From Triatoma infestans (lineage: Eukaryota; Arthropoda; Insecta; Hemiptera; Reduviidae), in the NCBI GenBank assembly GCA_011037195.1, contig JAAEAF010003371.1, forward strand, positions 1-64,000: 64,000 bases of DNA. Reading direction: 5' to 3'. The position numbers and the translations under genes are program-made. Shown piece by piece: positions 10,651-21,628 of this stretch. The notes beneath the pieces were generated by a model. That model had not been told where the DNA came from, made no database searches, and saw only the letters and a program-made list of their open reading frames with translations. Position 1 is the first letter of the stretch, and each line of letters opens with the position of its first letter.

Positions 10651-11346
10651 TCTGGTGTGAAACACTCACACAACTTTCTCTTACTCCAGTTCTCAAAATT
10701 ATAATTGACAAATTTTATAGTTTGTGTACCAAATTTAATGAAATTCGTCGAAAGCTGAAAAACTGTTCAGTAAAAGCGCGCTTGCGGTTCATTAATTTTT
10801 TTGAAACTCGGAATTTTGGCCATCTATTTATTTCTAATTAATTTTGTTTGGATGATAGAATTGTATAATCAACTATGTAAGCACTTCAGAGAAAACATAA
10901 CCCCACCTCTCCTCCAAAAGTGCCTTTAAATGAATTTTCCCAGAGAAATGTTTTAAATAAAAGTTGTAAATCCTTGTATGTTTAGTTTATTCACGAAGTT
11001 TCAAGAAACGTCGGAGATATTTTTGAGAAAATCGCAAAACCAACAAGTAAAGTGGTACTTTCGGTTGAGGAATTTTGACAGAAGACCCACTGTCAGATGC
11101 CATGGTGATACCTAAACGGAATATCAAGTTTCAATTTTCTACGGTTTTTTGTTTTTGAGCTTTGAGCAGATTTCTGTTCACATACACACACACAGACACA
11201 TACTCACAGACCATTTGCTAAAAACCACTTTTTTGGACTCAAGATTCCGCAAGGGAACCTCGAAACGGATATTTCCGGTGAAAATTCGTTTTCGAAAATT
11301 TGACACGATTACAATACTTCCTCATACTAGGAGTAAGAGAAAGTAA
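10651..11346 (+). mobile_element. Helentron-like non-autonomous element, copy A (complete)
   Basis: This is the simplest intact copy of the window's most abundant family. It starts TCTGGTGTGAAACACTCACA, in which GTGTGA and TCACAC form a hairpin, followed by the subterminal repeat CTTTCTCTTACTCC. It ends with the inverted subterminal repeat GGAGTAAGAGAAAG, which is part of a 3' hairpin in the family consensus (CTCTTACT, AGG, AGTAAGAG; here the first arm reads CTCATACT). The middle is AT-rich, with a short CA-rich patch and the recurring block ATTTCCGGTGAAAATTCG. There is no protein and no clear target duplication. A TC start, a 3' hairpin and subterminal inverted repeats fit non-autonomous Helentrons such as DINE-1. 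Confidence 0.65.
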
Positions 11347-11681
11347 AAATTATGAAATGATAGTTGAGATGTGCACAATTGAAAGTCGTCTGAGTGTTTC
11401 AGTTTATACTTTTCTTTCAATAAAAGAATAGATTTATTTGGAAAAATTACTTAAAATATGCTCTCTTTGTTGCCACAAAATAAATATTCGGGTAAATACG
11501 TTTCCAAAAAAAAAAATTATTAAATTATTAAAGCTTCGTTCGTTGTGAAATTTTTGTGCTGAATGAAATTCTCAGTAGAAGAACTTGTCAGTTGACTTGG
11601 AAGGGAGTTCTGGACAAATTTCTAAAAATTAACTCGTTCCCAACTGAAAATATTAATGATTTTTATTTATTCTAATTAATT
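11347..11681. other. Spacer, nothing recognised
   Basis: AT-rich DNA between two Helentron-like copies. No ORF. Confidence 0.5.
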
Positions 11682-11800
11682 TACTTTCTCTTATATCTAG
11701 TAAGCGGAAGTATTCTGATCTTGTCATGTTTTGATGTTTTGAGGTCCCCTGAGTACGAAAAAAATGTTTTTATCAAATGTTGTGTGTGTGTGTGAACAAA
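11682..11800 (-). repeat. Helentron-like repeat, 3'-end fragment
   Basis: It begins TTACTTTCTCTTATATCTAG, continues with AGCGGAAGTATTCTGATCTT and GAGGTCCCCTGAGTAC, and ends in a TG microsatellite. It lacks the remaining modules, so it is a truncated copy. Confidence 0.6.
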
Positions 11801-11929
11801 ATATTTTATTTAATTTTTTTTATTTTATTTGTTATTTACAATCTGTCTAATGCAATACAATAAGTTGAAGAGGATAGACTTAGCGTGATCATCAGGAGAG
11901 AAACCTTTCTCTATAGTCGCACTCCCGCT

Positions 11930-12368
11930 GTGTTATCAGACTATATTAGTCCCGTGGAAGTCGACGTGGTGGATTGTTCAGAAATGTATGAATTAAAGGA
12001 TTAGAGAAAAGAGGAAGAGATTCATGGAACTTTCTATATTTAAATTTTGCAGTTTCTATAACGTCTGAGTTGTTGAGATCTTTACGGGAGAGGTTATGTG
12101 GCATCTTTAGTGAGAGGATGCATCAAATGGAGCATCTGTAATTTGACCGAGCATTTTAGTTTGAAAGGTCTGGATTTTCTGTGAACTTGATCGATTGGTT
12201 GAAACCCTCAGTTATAGTCCGTAAGTCCATGTAGATTTGACTGTATTTATTTCCTACACCTGTTACTATGAGACGCCTATTTTCTAGTGAGACTTTCGAT
12301 TGACGGCCTATTATAAGTCGTACTAGTAGTTTGTTCCGTTTGTTAAGTTCTAAGTCGTTTTAGTCTAA
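11930..12368 (-). pseudogene. Jockey-like LINE ORF2, C-terminal part
   Basis: Minus-strand frames give NKRNKLLVRLIIGRQSKVSL, then WTYGL and a FQTKMLGQITDAPF block, then DVIETAKFKYRKFHESLP and NNPPRRLPRD. These match the jockey thumb and C-terminal region (LNKRNKL-RL-GR, PI-TYG-QLWG, FQSK-LR-I-DAP, NPPRRLKR). Several stops occur. The same gene continues on the far side of a nested LINE fragment at 12894-13241, where the RT palm is found. When the insert is skipped, the coding order is palm, thumb, C-terminus, as expected. Confidence 0.75.
12361..12368. repeat. 8-bp target-site duplication, left copy
   Basis: TAGTCTAA is repeated at 12894-12901, on the other side of the nested LINE 3' end. The jockey reading frame runs across this site. 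Confidence 0.75.
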
Positions 12369-12893
12369 GACATACTGGCCAGAAACGGGGCGAATACTCT
12401 GTTCATTGGTACAGAGCCGATCCTGGGGATAACTGCCGGAGTGATTCGTGCAGCGATTAGAGAGTGGCATTTCAGTAAGCATGAAAAGCTCTGGAGGGGT
12501 GGTGTCATACACACTAAAAGGATGATGCCAGGACTGTGTAAACAAAGGACTCTTAGTCTGAGTAGGAGCCAGATTTCTCTGGTGACGGGACTATTTACGG
12601 GTCATGGTAGGTTCAGGAAACATCTGTACAAGGTAGGGCTCATAAGAGCGGAACACTTGTGCAGACTATGTCAGGAGGAGGAGGAAACGGCCCTCACCTG
12701 TTGTTTGATTGCGTAGCAATAATTAAATTGAGGTATAAGACCTTTGGGACGTTGCGACCTGAGGAGACAGTAGATCAAAATGACCTGGTGGTGAAAGCCC
12801 TTAAACGTCTTAAGGAGGGAGGGTTTGTCTACTAGGAACTATCGGGGATGCAGTGCCGGGATATAGCCCACCCGAGATTGGCAATAATAATAA
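12369..12893 (+). pseudogene. I-like LINE 3' end nested inside the jockey remnant
   Basis: The plus-strand reading starts near 12403 with GTEPILGITAGVIRAAIREW, continues through HEKLWRGG and RSQISLVTGLFTGHGRFRKH, and then CRLCQEEEETAL. This is the end of the RNase H domain followed by the LTGHG block and a Cys knuckle. After a frameshift at about 12714, a short tail (LRPEETVDQNDLVVKALKRL) closes the ORF at a stop near 12835. A roughly 60-bp 3' UTR ends in an AATAATAATAATA tail, typical of I-clade elements. The copy is 5'-truncated. It is flanked by TAGTCTAA on both sides. RNase H plus a TAA-repeat tail favours the I or R1 groups. Confidence 0.8.
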
Positions 12894-13241
12894 TAGTCTA
12901 ATACGTGGGTTCCAAGTTACAGCCTTGTCGAGAAGCATTCCTAGGTAGCAAACCCAGTTCATAGGAGACAGTTAAAGCTAACGGAAGGACAGACGGAATG
13001 CATAGGGTAAAGGTGATTTTTTGCGGGTTAAATTTGATACACCATGTTCTAGCCCAAGGTTAAGTGTGTCTTGTAAGTGGGGAAAAGCTGGTGTAGGGTC
13101 AGAGCTGGAAACAAGAATAGCAGTGTTATCGGCAAAAGTGCAAAGTAATGTACTTGGAATGGCTATTCTCTGAATATACAGTGTAGAGTAGTGGACTCTA
13201 CTCAAGGATGTACAGTATATACCCTTGAGAAGCAATATATC
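12894..13241 (-). pseudogene. Jockey-like LINE reverse transcriptase palm, FADD box mutated
   Basis: On the minus strand, STLYIQRI is followed by STLLCTFADNTAILVSSSDP, then HLQDTLNL, and in a second frame YLGMLLDKAVTWNPRIRL. This is the jockey RT palm (L--YTADIP, TFADDTAIL, YLG--LD--LTWNPH). The catalytic FADD reads FADN, so one Asp is lost. The piece ends exactly at the TAGTCTAA duplication; the gene resumes at 12368 and below. At the other end it meets a Helentron-like copy at about 13246. The start of RT and the endonuclease are absent. Confidence 0.8.
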
Positions 13242-13435
13242 TTAAAAACGAAAAGTCGCAGGAAATTAAACTTGATATTCAGTCTAGGTGTTTCACCGTA
13301 TCTCACACGAAGTTTTCGGGCAAAATCCATCAACCAGAAGTTCTCTTTACCCTATTTTTTGTTTTTTTCAATTTTTCGCGATCTTCTCGAAAACAACTCC
13401 AACGATTTTCTTTAAACTTCATATAATATATATAT

Positions 13436-13828
13436 TGTAACGCAGCCGGTGGTGCCATCTAGGAGAGAGAGTAGGAACCTCAAGTTCTCTTAGTGGCCGC
13501 TAGGAAGCGCTGGCGAATAGTTCTTTCTGGAAGAATTGAGAAGATTCTAGAAGGTTCTCCACCGGTATAAATAGAGGGACCACAGAGAGTTGAGAGAGTT
13601 TTTTTTAGTTACAAACGAAGTGTACGTTTGTGGAAAGTGTATAGAAAGTGAACAAAGTGAACTTTTGTGGTTTAAGCTGTGAAGTAATTATTATTAAGTG
13701 TTGTATTTTGTAATTTATTGTGTATAACAATAAATTGGTGTTTTCTTTATTGAAGTTTAGAGTATTTTATCTATACGAACCCACTTAAAACTAGTTGCAG
13801 TAGCTAGTTTAGAGGGAAAAACGTTACA
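13436..13828 (+). mobile_element. Solo LTR, copy 1
   Basis: A 393-bp unit that starts TGTAACGCAGCC and ends AAAAACGTTACA, so it has canonical TG...CA ends inside a 7-bp inverted repeat (TGTAACG/CGTTACA). It contains a TATA box (TATAAATAG, 13566), an ACAAACGAAGTGTACGTTTG segment downstream and an AATAAA signal (13729). The flanking ATAT on both sides (13432-13435 and 13829-13832) could be a 4-bp target duplication, but the flanks are TA-rich. No internal retroelement region is attached, so it is probably the product of LTR-LTR recombination. A second copy lies at 22562-23160. A 4-bp duplication would suit Ty3/gypsy. It is not the LTR of the element at 55.8 kb. Confidence 0.75.
13566..13574 (+). 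promoter_or_regulatory. TATA box of solo LTR copy 1
   Basis: TATAAATAG lies 130 bp into the LTR, with the expected order of TATA box, putative start region and AATAAA signal. Confidence 0.6.
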
Positions 13829-14414
13829 ATATATATATCTATAAACACCTATCACTATTATTGATAATATTTCCCGGAGAAAGTGTTTTTTAGGGGGGTT
13901 CTGGACGAACAGTTATATTGGGTATTCCTCAAAAGCATTTCTTCAATACAATATACTGTTCTAAGATTTACATAATATTAATATACATTAGAAGCATTCC
14001 AAGAATCCCAGATTTAAACAAAATCGGCTAACCGAAAATGCAATTTTCACATAATCGGTTTTTATTTTTAATTTTTTGGGGGAATTTTCTCGAAAACCGC
14101 TGCTATAACGTTTTCCTTTAAATTTGGAATACTAACAGCACAGATAAACCTATCACTTTTATTTGAAACATTAAAAAAAATATATTTTAGACAGTTTTGC
14201 GGAATTCGTTAATTGGTTCAATGTTTTTGGCACACTCTTCTGGACTACAATATATCACTCCCCCCCCCCCCACACACACAGCTCCCTCTATATTTCTATT
14301 TAGACAAATGAGCAAAATCTGATGTTTAAAAAAAATTCATCATTTTACATAATATACCCAATTATATTAACAGGAAGGACTAAAGGAAGGTCGTATAAGT
14401 GTTTCACACCAGAC

Positions 14415-15054
14415 ATTTTTTACGAATAATAAACTGTACTTTTTTCCTTATATAATGGAGAATTTAATTTTAAGAGAAATTCAAAAAAAATCTTAAAAAA
14501 AAACAAACAAAAAATAGGAATGTTATGTATTTCAAACAGGTCAATTATAATCACTTTGTGTTATAAAACTGGTGCTTCCTTGTTAACAAAAAATGTAACT
14601 TCATTAATTCGTAGTAAGGTACAACGGACAGCCTCAAATTGGATTTATCCATCTTTTAAATTGTAATTGATCTTACCATAAATGATAAATATTTTTACAT
14701 AAAGTATTTTTTTTTTTTTTTTGGAAGTAAGTAATGTTACCATGTTTCAAGGTCATTTTATTACTTAATTATTGCGCAAAACATTTAGGAACTGTGTTGC
14801 ACAATTCAATATTGTGGAGATTTACATAACCACGTTTTTTTTTTTTTATCTTTTTTTCTTGTCTTTTGCAAATATTTTTTTTTTTGAAATTGATTTGAAT
14901 ATAAAATTTAATTTAGCTTTTCCATTATGATCTAAAAAATGACTTATCAATCTTCATAAAATATTTGCACGCTTTCAAACTTTGTTCTGATGATAATATT
15001 CGGAGATAAGTTAATAAATTAAATAATAATTAATTTACTTTACACATTTTTTTT
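14415..15054. other. AT-rich spacer, nothing recognised
   Basis: Low-complexity DNA with T runs (14707-14722, 14836-14847). No ORF or repeat beyond the flanking families. Confidence 0.5.
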
Positions 15055-15184
15055 GTGAGGCGGTTTTGGTGGTAGCGGTTATGAGCATATTGACTGTTAA
15101 ATTTATAAAAATGTTAACAGTAAAGTATATACTTCCTGTGACATCATAATGGACGTTAAGTTTGCCTGATAAAAACGGCATTAC
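15055..15184 (+). repeat. tRNA-derived SINE, family 1, degenerate copy lacking box B
   Basis: It shares GGTAGCGGTTATGAGCAT with the box A region, and AAATGTTAACAGTAAAGTA and GGACGTTAAG with the body. It ends with ACGGCATTAC. About 35 bp containing box B is missing, so it cannot have an intact pol III promoter. Confidence 0.6.
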
Positions 15185-15316
15185 TTTACATATTTTAAAT
15201 ATTGGTGAATTATATACAAAGTCTACATACATAATAAAAAAATCTAGCGAGATGCACTCATACAACCCTTTTTCTTCTTATACCCGCGTTTTCCGTCTGA
15301 TATATTCACAGACTTT

Positions 15317-15510
15317 GGGGGTGGTGTTAGTGTAGTGGTTATGGGCGTGGACTTGTACATGGGAGGTCCCCAGTTCGAATCCCGCGTATAACTGCTACAT
15401 TTTATATTCGTTTAAAAAATGTTAATAGTAAAGTACGTGCTTTCGCCCCCGTCCACGACACCTGATTTGGTAGTTGGACGTTAAGCCCGCCTGAAAAACT
15501 AGGGCATTAC
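15317..15510 (+). repeat. tRNA-derived SINE, family 1, full copy
   Basis: The head has pol III box A (a TAGTGTAGTGG-like motif) and box B (GTTCGAATCCC). The tRNA-unrelated body has TAATAGTAAAGTACGTGCTT, then CGTCCACGACACCTGATTTG and GGACGTTAAGCCCGCC. The tail is AAAAACTAGGGCATTAC. Close relatives lie at 22852-23035 (minus) and 45812-46004 (plus). Length is about 190 bp. It depends on a LINE for movement; which LINE is not clear from the tail. Confidence 0.8.
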
Positions 15511-15724
15511 CACTACTTACACAGAGAAGAATGGCACATTATCTTCAGACTTATAATCTTCCAGATGTTTATTTATCGTCAGTATTAAATAAGTGTTAGA
15601 ATCTAAACTTAATAAGATCACTTTATTGAGGGAAGAATAACTTCATCCTTCCCCCCCCCCAAAAAAAAACTTAATTGAACTTTCTTAAAAAAAAAAAGTG
15701 TACGCCAAAGTAACAGGTCACTGT

Positions 15725-16350
15725 ATTTATAATTAGTATTCCAAATTTAATAAAATTCGTCAGTAGTTTATGAAGAAAAATCGCGAAAATTGAAAAAACT
15801 GTTTAATAATTACGCACTTTTCAACCGATTTACTTCAAAGTCAGAATTTTACTAATAATATTATCCAATTAATATTATTTAAATGATAGAATCGTATAAT
15901 TAACTAGCATAGCACTTTAGAGTAAAACATAATCCCATCCTTTCCCCCCAGAAAGTGCCCTTAAATGAATTTTCCCAGAAAAATGTTTCAAATAAAAGTA
16001 GTAGCTCTTTATATACGAGTATAGTTGATATACAAAGTGTAAAGAAAATCGGTTGAATCGTTTTCAAGAAAATCATTAATAAATAAAAATTCTATACAGT
16101 AAAGTGGTACTTCCGGTTCAGGAATTTTGACAGATTATTCCTGTCAAATCTAATTGGTGATAGATATCCAGACGTAATGTCAAGTTTGAACTTCCGGCGA
16201 TTTTTTGTTTATGAGTTATGCTATTCACATACATACATACACATACATACCATTTTTTGACTCAGTGGACCTCAAATCATGTATTTCTGGTGATAGTTCG
16301 AAAAATTGTATACGATCACAATATCGATAAGCCTTAAAGATGGAGAAATA
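15725..16350 (+). repeat. Helentron-like element, copy I (5' end missing, diverged)
   Basis: It contains ATTTAATAAAATTCGTC, ACTTCAAAGTCAGAATTT, TTTAAATGATAGAATCGTA, the CAGTAAAGTGGTACTTCCGG module and a late GTATTTCTGGTGATAGTTCG block, in the same order as copy A. The 3' hairpin is degraded (AAAGATGGAGAAATAA). Confidence 0.6.
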
Positions 16351-18559
16351 AACTACCTAGTAATTATAAATTATACTACTAATATATTAGAATAATACTA
16401 TACATTTTCTGTAACTATACAGAAAGTTTACATTTAACTAAAACTTTAATATAAGTTATATGTGGTAGAACTTGAACAAAGTTCTAAACAAGAAGAGAAC
16501 TTTTCAAAAGAAATATATTACAAATATATATATGTGAAGAACGAATATGATTGGGTAGAAAATAAGAGAATGTTTTTGTTCTAAACTTTGCCGAATATTT
16601 TATGTTAAGAAAACAATATTATTTACAAAAACACCTTGATGGTTACACTTTCTACTTGTGTAGTTTTGTTAAGATTTATCATAGAATACAACTTTTGATA
16701 ATTACATTTCCTACAACAAAACTTGTATTCCTTGCCATTCTTGTAACACTTTCACCATTTTATCTCCACTTCTAACCTTTAGATATTTTATTTAAAGAAT
16801 ATAATAATAATAATTACAAAAATTCAAAATAAAACATTTTCAATTTTAAATTTTTTTGTAGTATGTTACAAACGTTTAGAAATCACACTGGATTTATTAA
16901 ATAATAGTTTTTTTTTTTTATTATATCAATGTCCCCTTATATTTGTAAAATAGAAAAAAAAAAATTATCTAGTGATTATGATTATTTACCTTTTGAGAAA
17001 ACTATCTTATATCGATTAGATAATTAGATAATAATAGATAGACATGGTTTCCTAAACTTTGTCTGCACATTAAAAGTTATTAAATTGCAATCTGTTTTCA
17101 AAGCATTCATTTAAGAACAAATAACCAACCTGTAACGAACAAATAATATATGCTATGATTAACATAGATTACTACTACCAATTATTGTCAAATTCTAATA
17201 GAATTGTTACAAAGAGACAAAATTATTGTGGCCATTGAATTCAAGTAATGTTATGAGTAAAGCTGGGGGGTGGGGATGGTAGAGAAAATTAACTGTTAGC
17301 GGGACAGTTTTTCTTAGATTTGGGGGAATAGTTTTTACTTTTGTAGTGTGGAGTTTCAGAGGTTTATAATTAATGACTAAATGTTATGACTACCGCACTA
17401 TAATTAATATATATACACTTATAATTCTAAGGACTTAATTAAGAGATTGCAATGGTTAAGTGCGTGGTGTGTAAGACTGGACGTTTGTCCCTTGGTTGGC
17501 TTCGTATTTAAGATACGACCCTTGCGGACAGCAAGGCAACTAATCCGACGTGTGATATGCCATCACATCATCCATATCATAATATTTATATTTTATGTTA
17601 TGTTATATTTATGACATGCATTTTACTTGCTTTTTGTTGTGCATTTTTTTTATAAAAATTTTTTTATTGTAATGTTAATAGATTAAATGGAATGTACAAT
17701 ACAACAAACATGGAGTCCAATGATGATGGTGAACTTTTGATAAGTGGTTCAAATTTGGATTTATTTTTCTTTAATCCAGTCCATAGGTCAGTTCTTATTT
17801 GTGTAATTATTAATATTATTAATTATTATTATTTCAATAATATATGCATAATAATATTATTTTATTTAGATCAATAATACAGTACTTTAATAAATTTTAT
17901 TATCTTTGCCTATGAATTATTTATTTAATGTTAATTGATCATTTTTGTTGGTTAAAACAACTTTATTTTCTAAAGATAAATTTTTAGACTTTTTTTTTTA
18001 TTTTTTCGCCGTAAGAGAAGAAGAGAATGAAACAATAAAAGACCAGCCACCAGATCGCTATATTATTTCTTGTGTAATTATACAAAAAATCTGATAGAAA
18101 ATACAGCTTTGTGAATCACATTCACAAAGTGAATTAAAAGTAGATTTTTCTGTAGGGACAATGTAATTTGCTGTAGTATCAATTATCGGTAGAAACACTT
18201 ATTGATCATGCTAAGTCGTTAATTATGACAATTTTGTCTTTTTGAATATGCTGTTAGATGGATCTATTTTATATTGTAGTTTAATAATCAGCTTAGGCTT
18301 CTAAGTATAGCCAAGGTAATGAATATCTTTCTGGTGAGTTACAAGGTGTGTTACTAATCATGCAAGCAATCTTGAGCGTTTGAAAACAATGTTACATAAA
18401 TAGTTTCAATAATTTAATCTTCCAATGTTTGAGATGTTCCATACATGAGATTTAAATGTTTCTGTCACCGCGTGATTTTTGTAGTATTACCAATTATTAT
18501 TGAAAGGATTGCTTTGTTTGTTTGCATAACTGACCAGCAGCGTGTCAGTCGTTGCTAAA
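16351..18559. other. Long AT-rich spacer, nothing recognised
   Basis: No ORF above about 60 codons, no motif and no family repeat is recognised. There are AT microsatellite-like patches around 17815-17870. This is one of the longer stretches of apparently unique DNA. Confidence 0.55.
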
Positions 18560-19052
18560 AAATTCAAAATTAGAACACACTCCAGGCCACCGTACCTAGC
18601 GCATAGCTCCAAAACCGGTGCCTATGGTCACTTAGCCTTGCCTACATAGTGGAGGCGGACTTCTACATATCCGAATTGTCCTTCGCAAAGTCCGTTTATT
18701 CGCAAGCAAACTCAACAAAGTCTTTAAAATGTATAACACTTTTCGTCAATTCTTTACGCTCTCCCGGCCAGGTCTCTCCCCTCCTTTTCAGCTTGAATTC
18801 CATATGGATTCTTGCCTCGACGAGAAGAGGACATTGGAAGAGAAAGTGATGGACTGTGTCCCGTTCACCACATTTGCAATTCGTGGAATCTTTCAATCCC
18901 AGCTCATGGAGCTTAGGATTGAACTCCCCGCAGTTATAGTCGTTGCTACAGAAATGTCCTGTAGTGGTCGGTCTAAGTATACTTCGCTGCTGCTTTATGG
19001 GGAATACTGCGGAGTAAGTATCGCCGTTAAGAATCTGTCTGATAGACAATAA
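18560..19052 (-). pseudogene. LINE 3' end (LTGHG/Cys-knuckle type)
   Basis: The minus-strand frame 18696-19049 reads LNGDTYSAVF near its start, then TTTGHFCSNDYNCGEF, HELGLKDSTNCKCGERDT and HHFLFQCPLLVEARIHMEF. This is the C-terminal tail of a LINE ORF2: TTGHG..., then LGL-DS--C-CGE-DT-HH---CP. It ends at a stop at 18696. About 130 bp of probable 3' UTR follow down to about 18560. The frame is uninterrupted over 117 codons, so this copy is less decayed than most. No RT lies upstream, so the element is 5'-truncated. Confidence 0.65.
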
Positions 19053-19999
19053 CTTTCAGTACCAGATAATATATGTACGTCAAGTAGAATTTATTCGTCA
19101 AGAAGAAAACAATTATTTCATGCTTTGTCAAAAGCCTCACTTATATAAAGGATTATTAAACCATTGTTCAATAGAATCGTTAAATGTTTAATGATGAGAT
19201 ATACCTCGGTCTACAATGCTCTGAAATATTTTATTTTATGAGTTCCAATATGTTTTTTTTTTGTTTAAATCGCTGACCGGTTTTGGAAATACATCCATCT
19301 TTGTTATGATTTAGTAAAGCTATTTAGAAATGCTGACTTTCAAAGTTAAGTCATAAAATACAGTCGAAGTTACGCAAGTGCAGTTGCAATCTCAGATTAT
19401 TCTGCTTCTTTCCACCTTATATTATTGGTCTAAAGGTAAAGTAATGAACATACCATTTAATATCAAGAAAAAAATTCAGGCTATACAACAATATTTCAGA
19501 ATTTAAATGTTATTACAAATAGAAGGTGGATCAGATTAAGAAGAGATTCTAGATATGTGGAAATTGTGATATGAAGATGAAATGGAATGTCTACAATGTT
19601 TATTATGAAGAGAATATTCTAAGAATTTTTCCTTGAGGCATTCCCATAGAAGTATGTTGTTCTCTGACATACAGAATAGAAATATCTTTAGAAAAATAAA
19701 GGTTCCCGATAACAAATTAAACATCTAAAAGTTTACTCTCTTGGTATAAGATACAGTTTATGGTCAGTGTCCAATTAAGCACAGATCAGAATTATTAAAA
19801 AATTTACCTAAAATATAAATCACTGACACCTGTGTCGTTTTTTATATAAAAATGTAGTTGAAGTCATTTCTCTACACGAATTGATTATAAATCTTTCTCT
19901 GACGATAGATGTAAATCCGAAACTGGTCAGAACCACTACATTGACGAATTCAACCACATATTATTCAATCATTTAGGTTTTTAGATATTTCCTTTAAGG
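19053..19999. other. AT-rich spacer, nothing recognised
   Basis: No ORF, structural repeat or family member is recognised. Confidence 0.5.
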
Positions 20000-20285
20000 G
20001 GTGTTCAGGTGGATGGGTGACTTTAGGCTTTCCTCTACAGGTCATTTCAATATATTATTCGATTCTAATAAAAATGTAATGTTAAGCCGAAATTCCGAGT
20101 TTGAAGGAAGTTTGTTTACCGGAAGTATGTTTGTTTGCCGCGTATTATATTTCGGATGCATTTATATATATTTTTTTCAGTTATATGTGAAATTTGTGAC
20201 TAGGTTATAACTGTATAAATAAATAATAACTCAAAACTATGCAAATTACATTAAGAAAAAGTTGTGTGAGTGTTTCACATCAAAT
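20000..20285 (-). repeat. Helentron-like fragment (5' half)
   Basis: It has GGTCATTTCAATATATTATT, CCGAAATTCCGAGTTTGAAG and TTTACCGGAAGTATG modules. It ends at a GTTGTGTGAGTGTTTCACAT block, the 5' hairpin read on this strand. The other half is missing. Confidence 0.55.
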
Positions 20286-20971
20286 ATTTTCTTGGCGAAA
20301 TTATCCCTAACGCCAGGAAGTTTGCACCAAAACATTTTATTACAATTAAAAATTGTATAAAATTATATCAAACTGTTGAATAAAATATGATGGTTGTGAA
20401 AATTTAAATTAATTATAATATCGTTGAAAATCAATATTTTTTTCAGAATTTTATAAAATGTTCACAGAATAGTTTTTGTACCAACAAACTACTACAAAAC
20501 CAGTAACTCGCCACGATATCCGACAACAAAACACAATACCGCACTAATTCCACTCTTTGTGACTGAAATATAAGACACTGAAGGGATGATATGGCGCCAA
20601 GTTTACTGTGACATGAAATGGGTCAGCCATTATTTTGAATCTATGCTCGGATGCTTCGAAATAGGCTCGATTCTTTCCATGGCCATTACAGAGCCTGTAG
20701 TAATGTAGAAATGTAGTTCTGGACCCTTTCTCTGTGTTAGCTCAGTCTATAAAGCCAGCGAAATAGATTTTCATCAGCTATAATAAACTTGACATACAAT
20801 CCGGACACTTTGTAGTACGACTCCTCCAATATTTAAATCCTAGGAAGCACGTTTAGGGCCAATGTACCTGCAGCAAAGTTTCCCACTCGACCTGCATACG
20901 ATTTTATCCAGAAAAAACCTTACTTCAATCTGTTCCTCTCTAACTTCAAACTATACAATTATGTTCTTATT
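20286..20971. other. Spacer, nothing recognised
   Basis: Moderate GC from about 20520 onward, with no ORF. This could be a decayed unknown element, but nothing identifies it. Confidence 0.45.
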
Positions 20972-21628
20972 TACTTTCTCTTACTCCTAGTAGAGGAAGT
21001 ATTGTAATCGTGTCAAATTTTCAATATCGAGTTTTCACCGGAAATATCCGTTTTGAGGTCCCATGAGTCCAAAAAAGTGGTTTGCAGCAAATGTCTGTGT
21101 GTGTGTGTGAACAGCATAGCTGAATAACGAAAAATCGCAGAAAGTTGAAACTTGATATTCCGTTGAGGTATCACCATGGGATCTGCCTGTATCTTATCTG
21201 TCAAAATTCCTCAACTGGAAGTACCACTTTACTAATTTTTTTTTTACATTTTTGCGTTTATCTTAAAAATGGCTCCGACGATTTTTTTGAAACTTTTAAT
21301 ATAAACTAAACATACAAAGATCTACAACTTTATTTCAAACATTTCTCTGGGAAAATTTATGTAAGAGCACTTTTAGAGGAGGGGTGGGGTTATGTTTTTC
21401 TCTAAAGTGCTATCATAGTTGATTATACAATTCTATCAGCCAAACAAAATTAATTAGAAATAAATAGTTAACCAAAATTCCGAGTTTCAAAGAAATTAGT
21501 AAACCGGAAGTGCGCTTTTACTGAACAGTTTTTTCAGTTTTCCACGAATTTCATTAAATTTCGTACACTGTCAATTATAATTTTGAGAACTGGAGTAAGA
21601 CAAAGTTGTGTGAGTGTTTCACACCAGA
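20972..21628 (-). mobile_element. Helentron-like element, copy B (complete)
   Basis: It begins TACTTTCTCTTACTCCTAGT and ends GTGTGAGTGTTTCACACCAG, so both terminal blocks are present. It holds the ordered modules GTTTTCACCGGAAATATCC, a TG microsatellite with GAACAGCATAGC, CTTGATATTCCG, GGAAGTACCACTTTACT, TGGCTCCGACGATTTTTTTG, a GGAGGGGTGGGGTTATG block and GGAAGTGCGCTTTTACTGAA. It makes no protein. It is flanked by AT-rich DNA. Confidence 0.7.

Larger units (their letters stand above)
13246..14414 (-). mobile_element. Helentron-like element copy M, split by a solo LTR
   Basis: The left part (13246-13435) has the diverged block ACTTGATATTCAGTCTAGGT, then a CAACCAGAAGTTCTCTTTAC segment and CGATCTTCTCGAAAACAACT. 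The right part (13829-14414) has further modules and the 5' terminus CACACCAGA read on this strand. A solo LTR occupies 13436-13828. The copy lacks its 3' hairpin end. It is more diverged than copies A, B and G. Confidence 0.6.
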
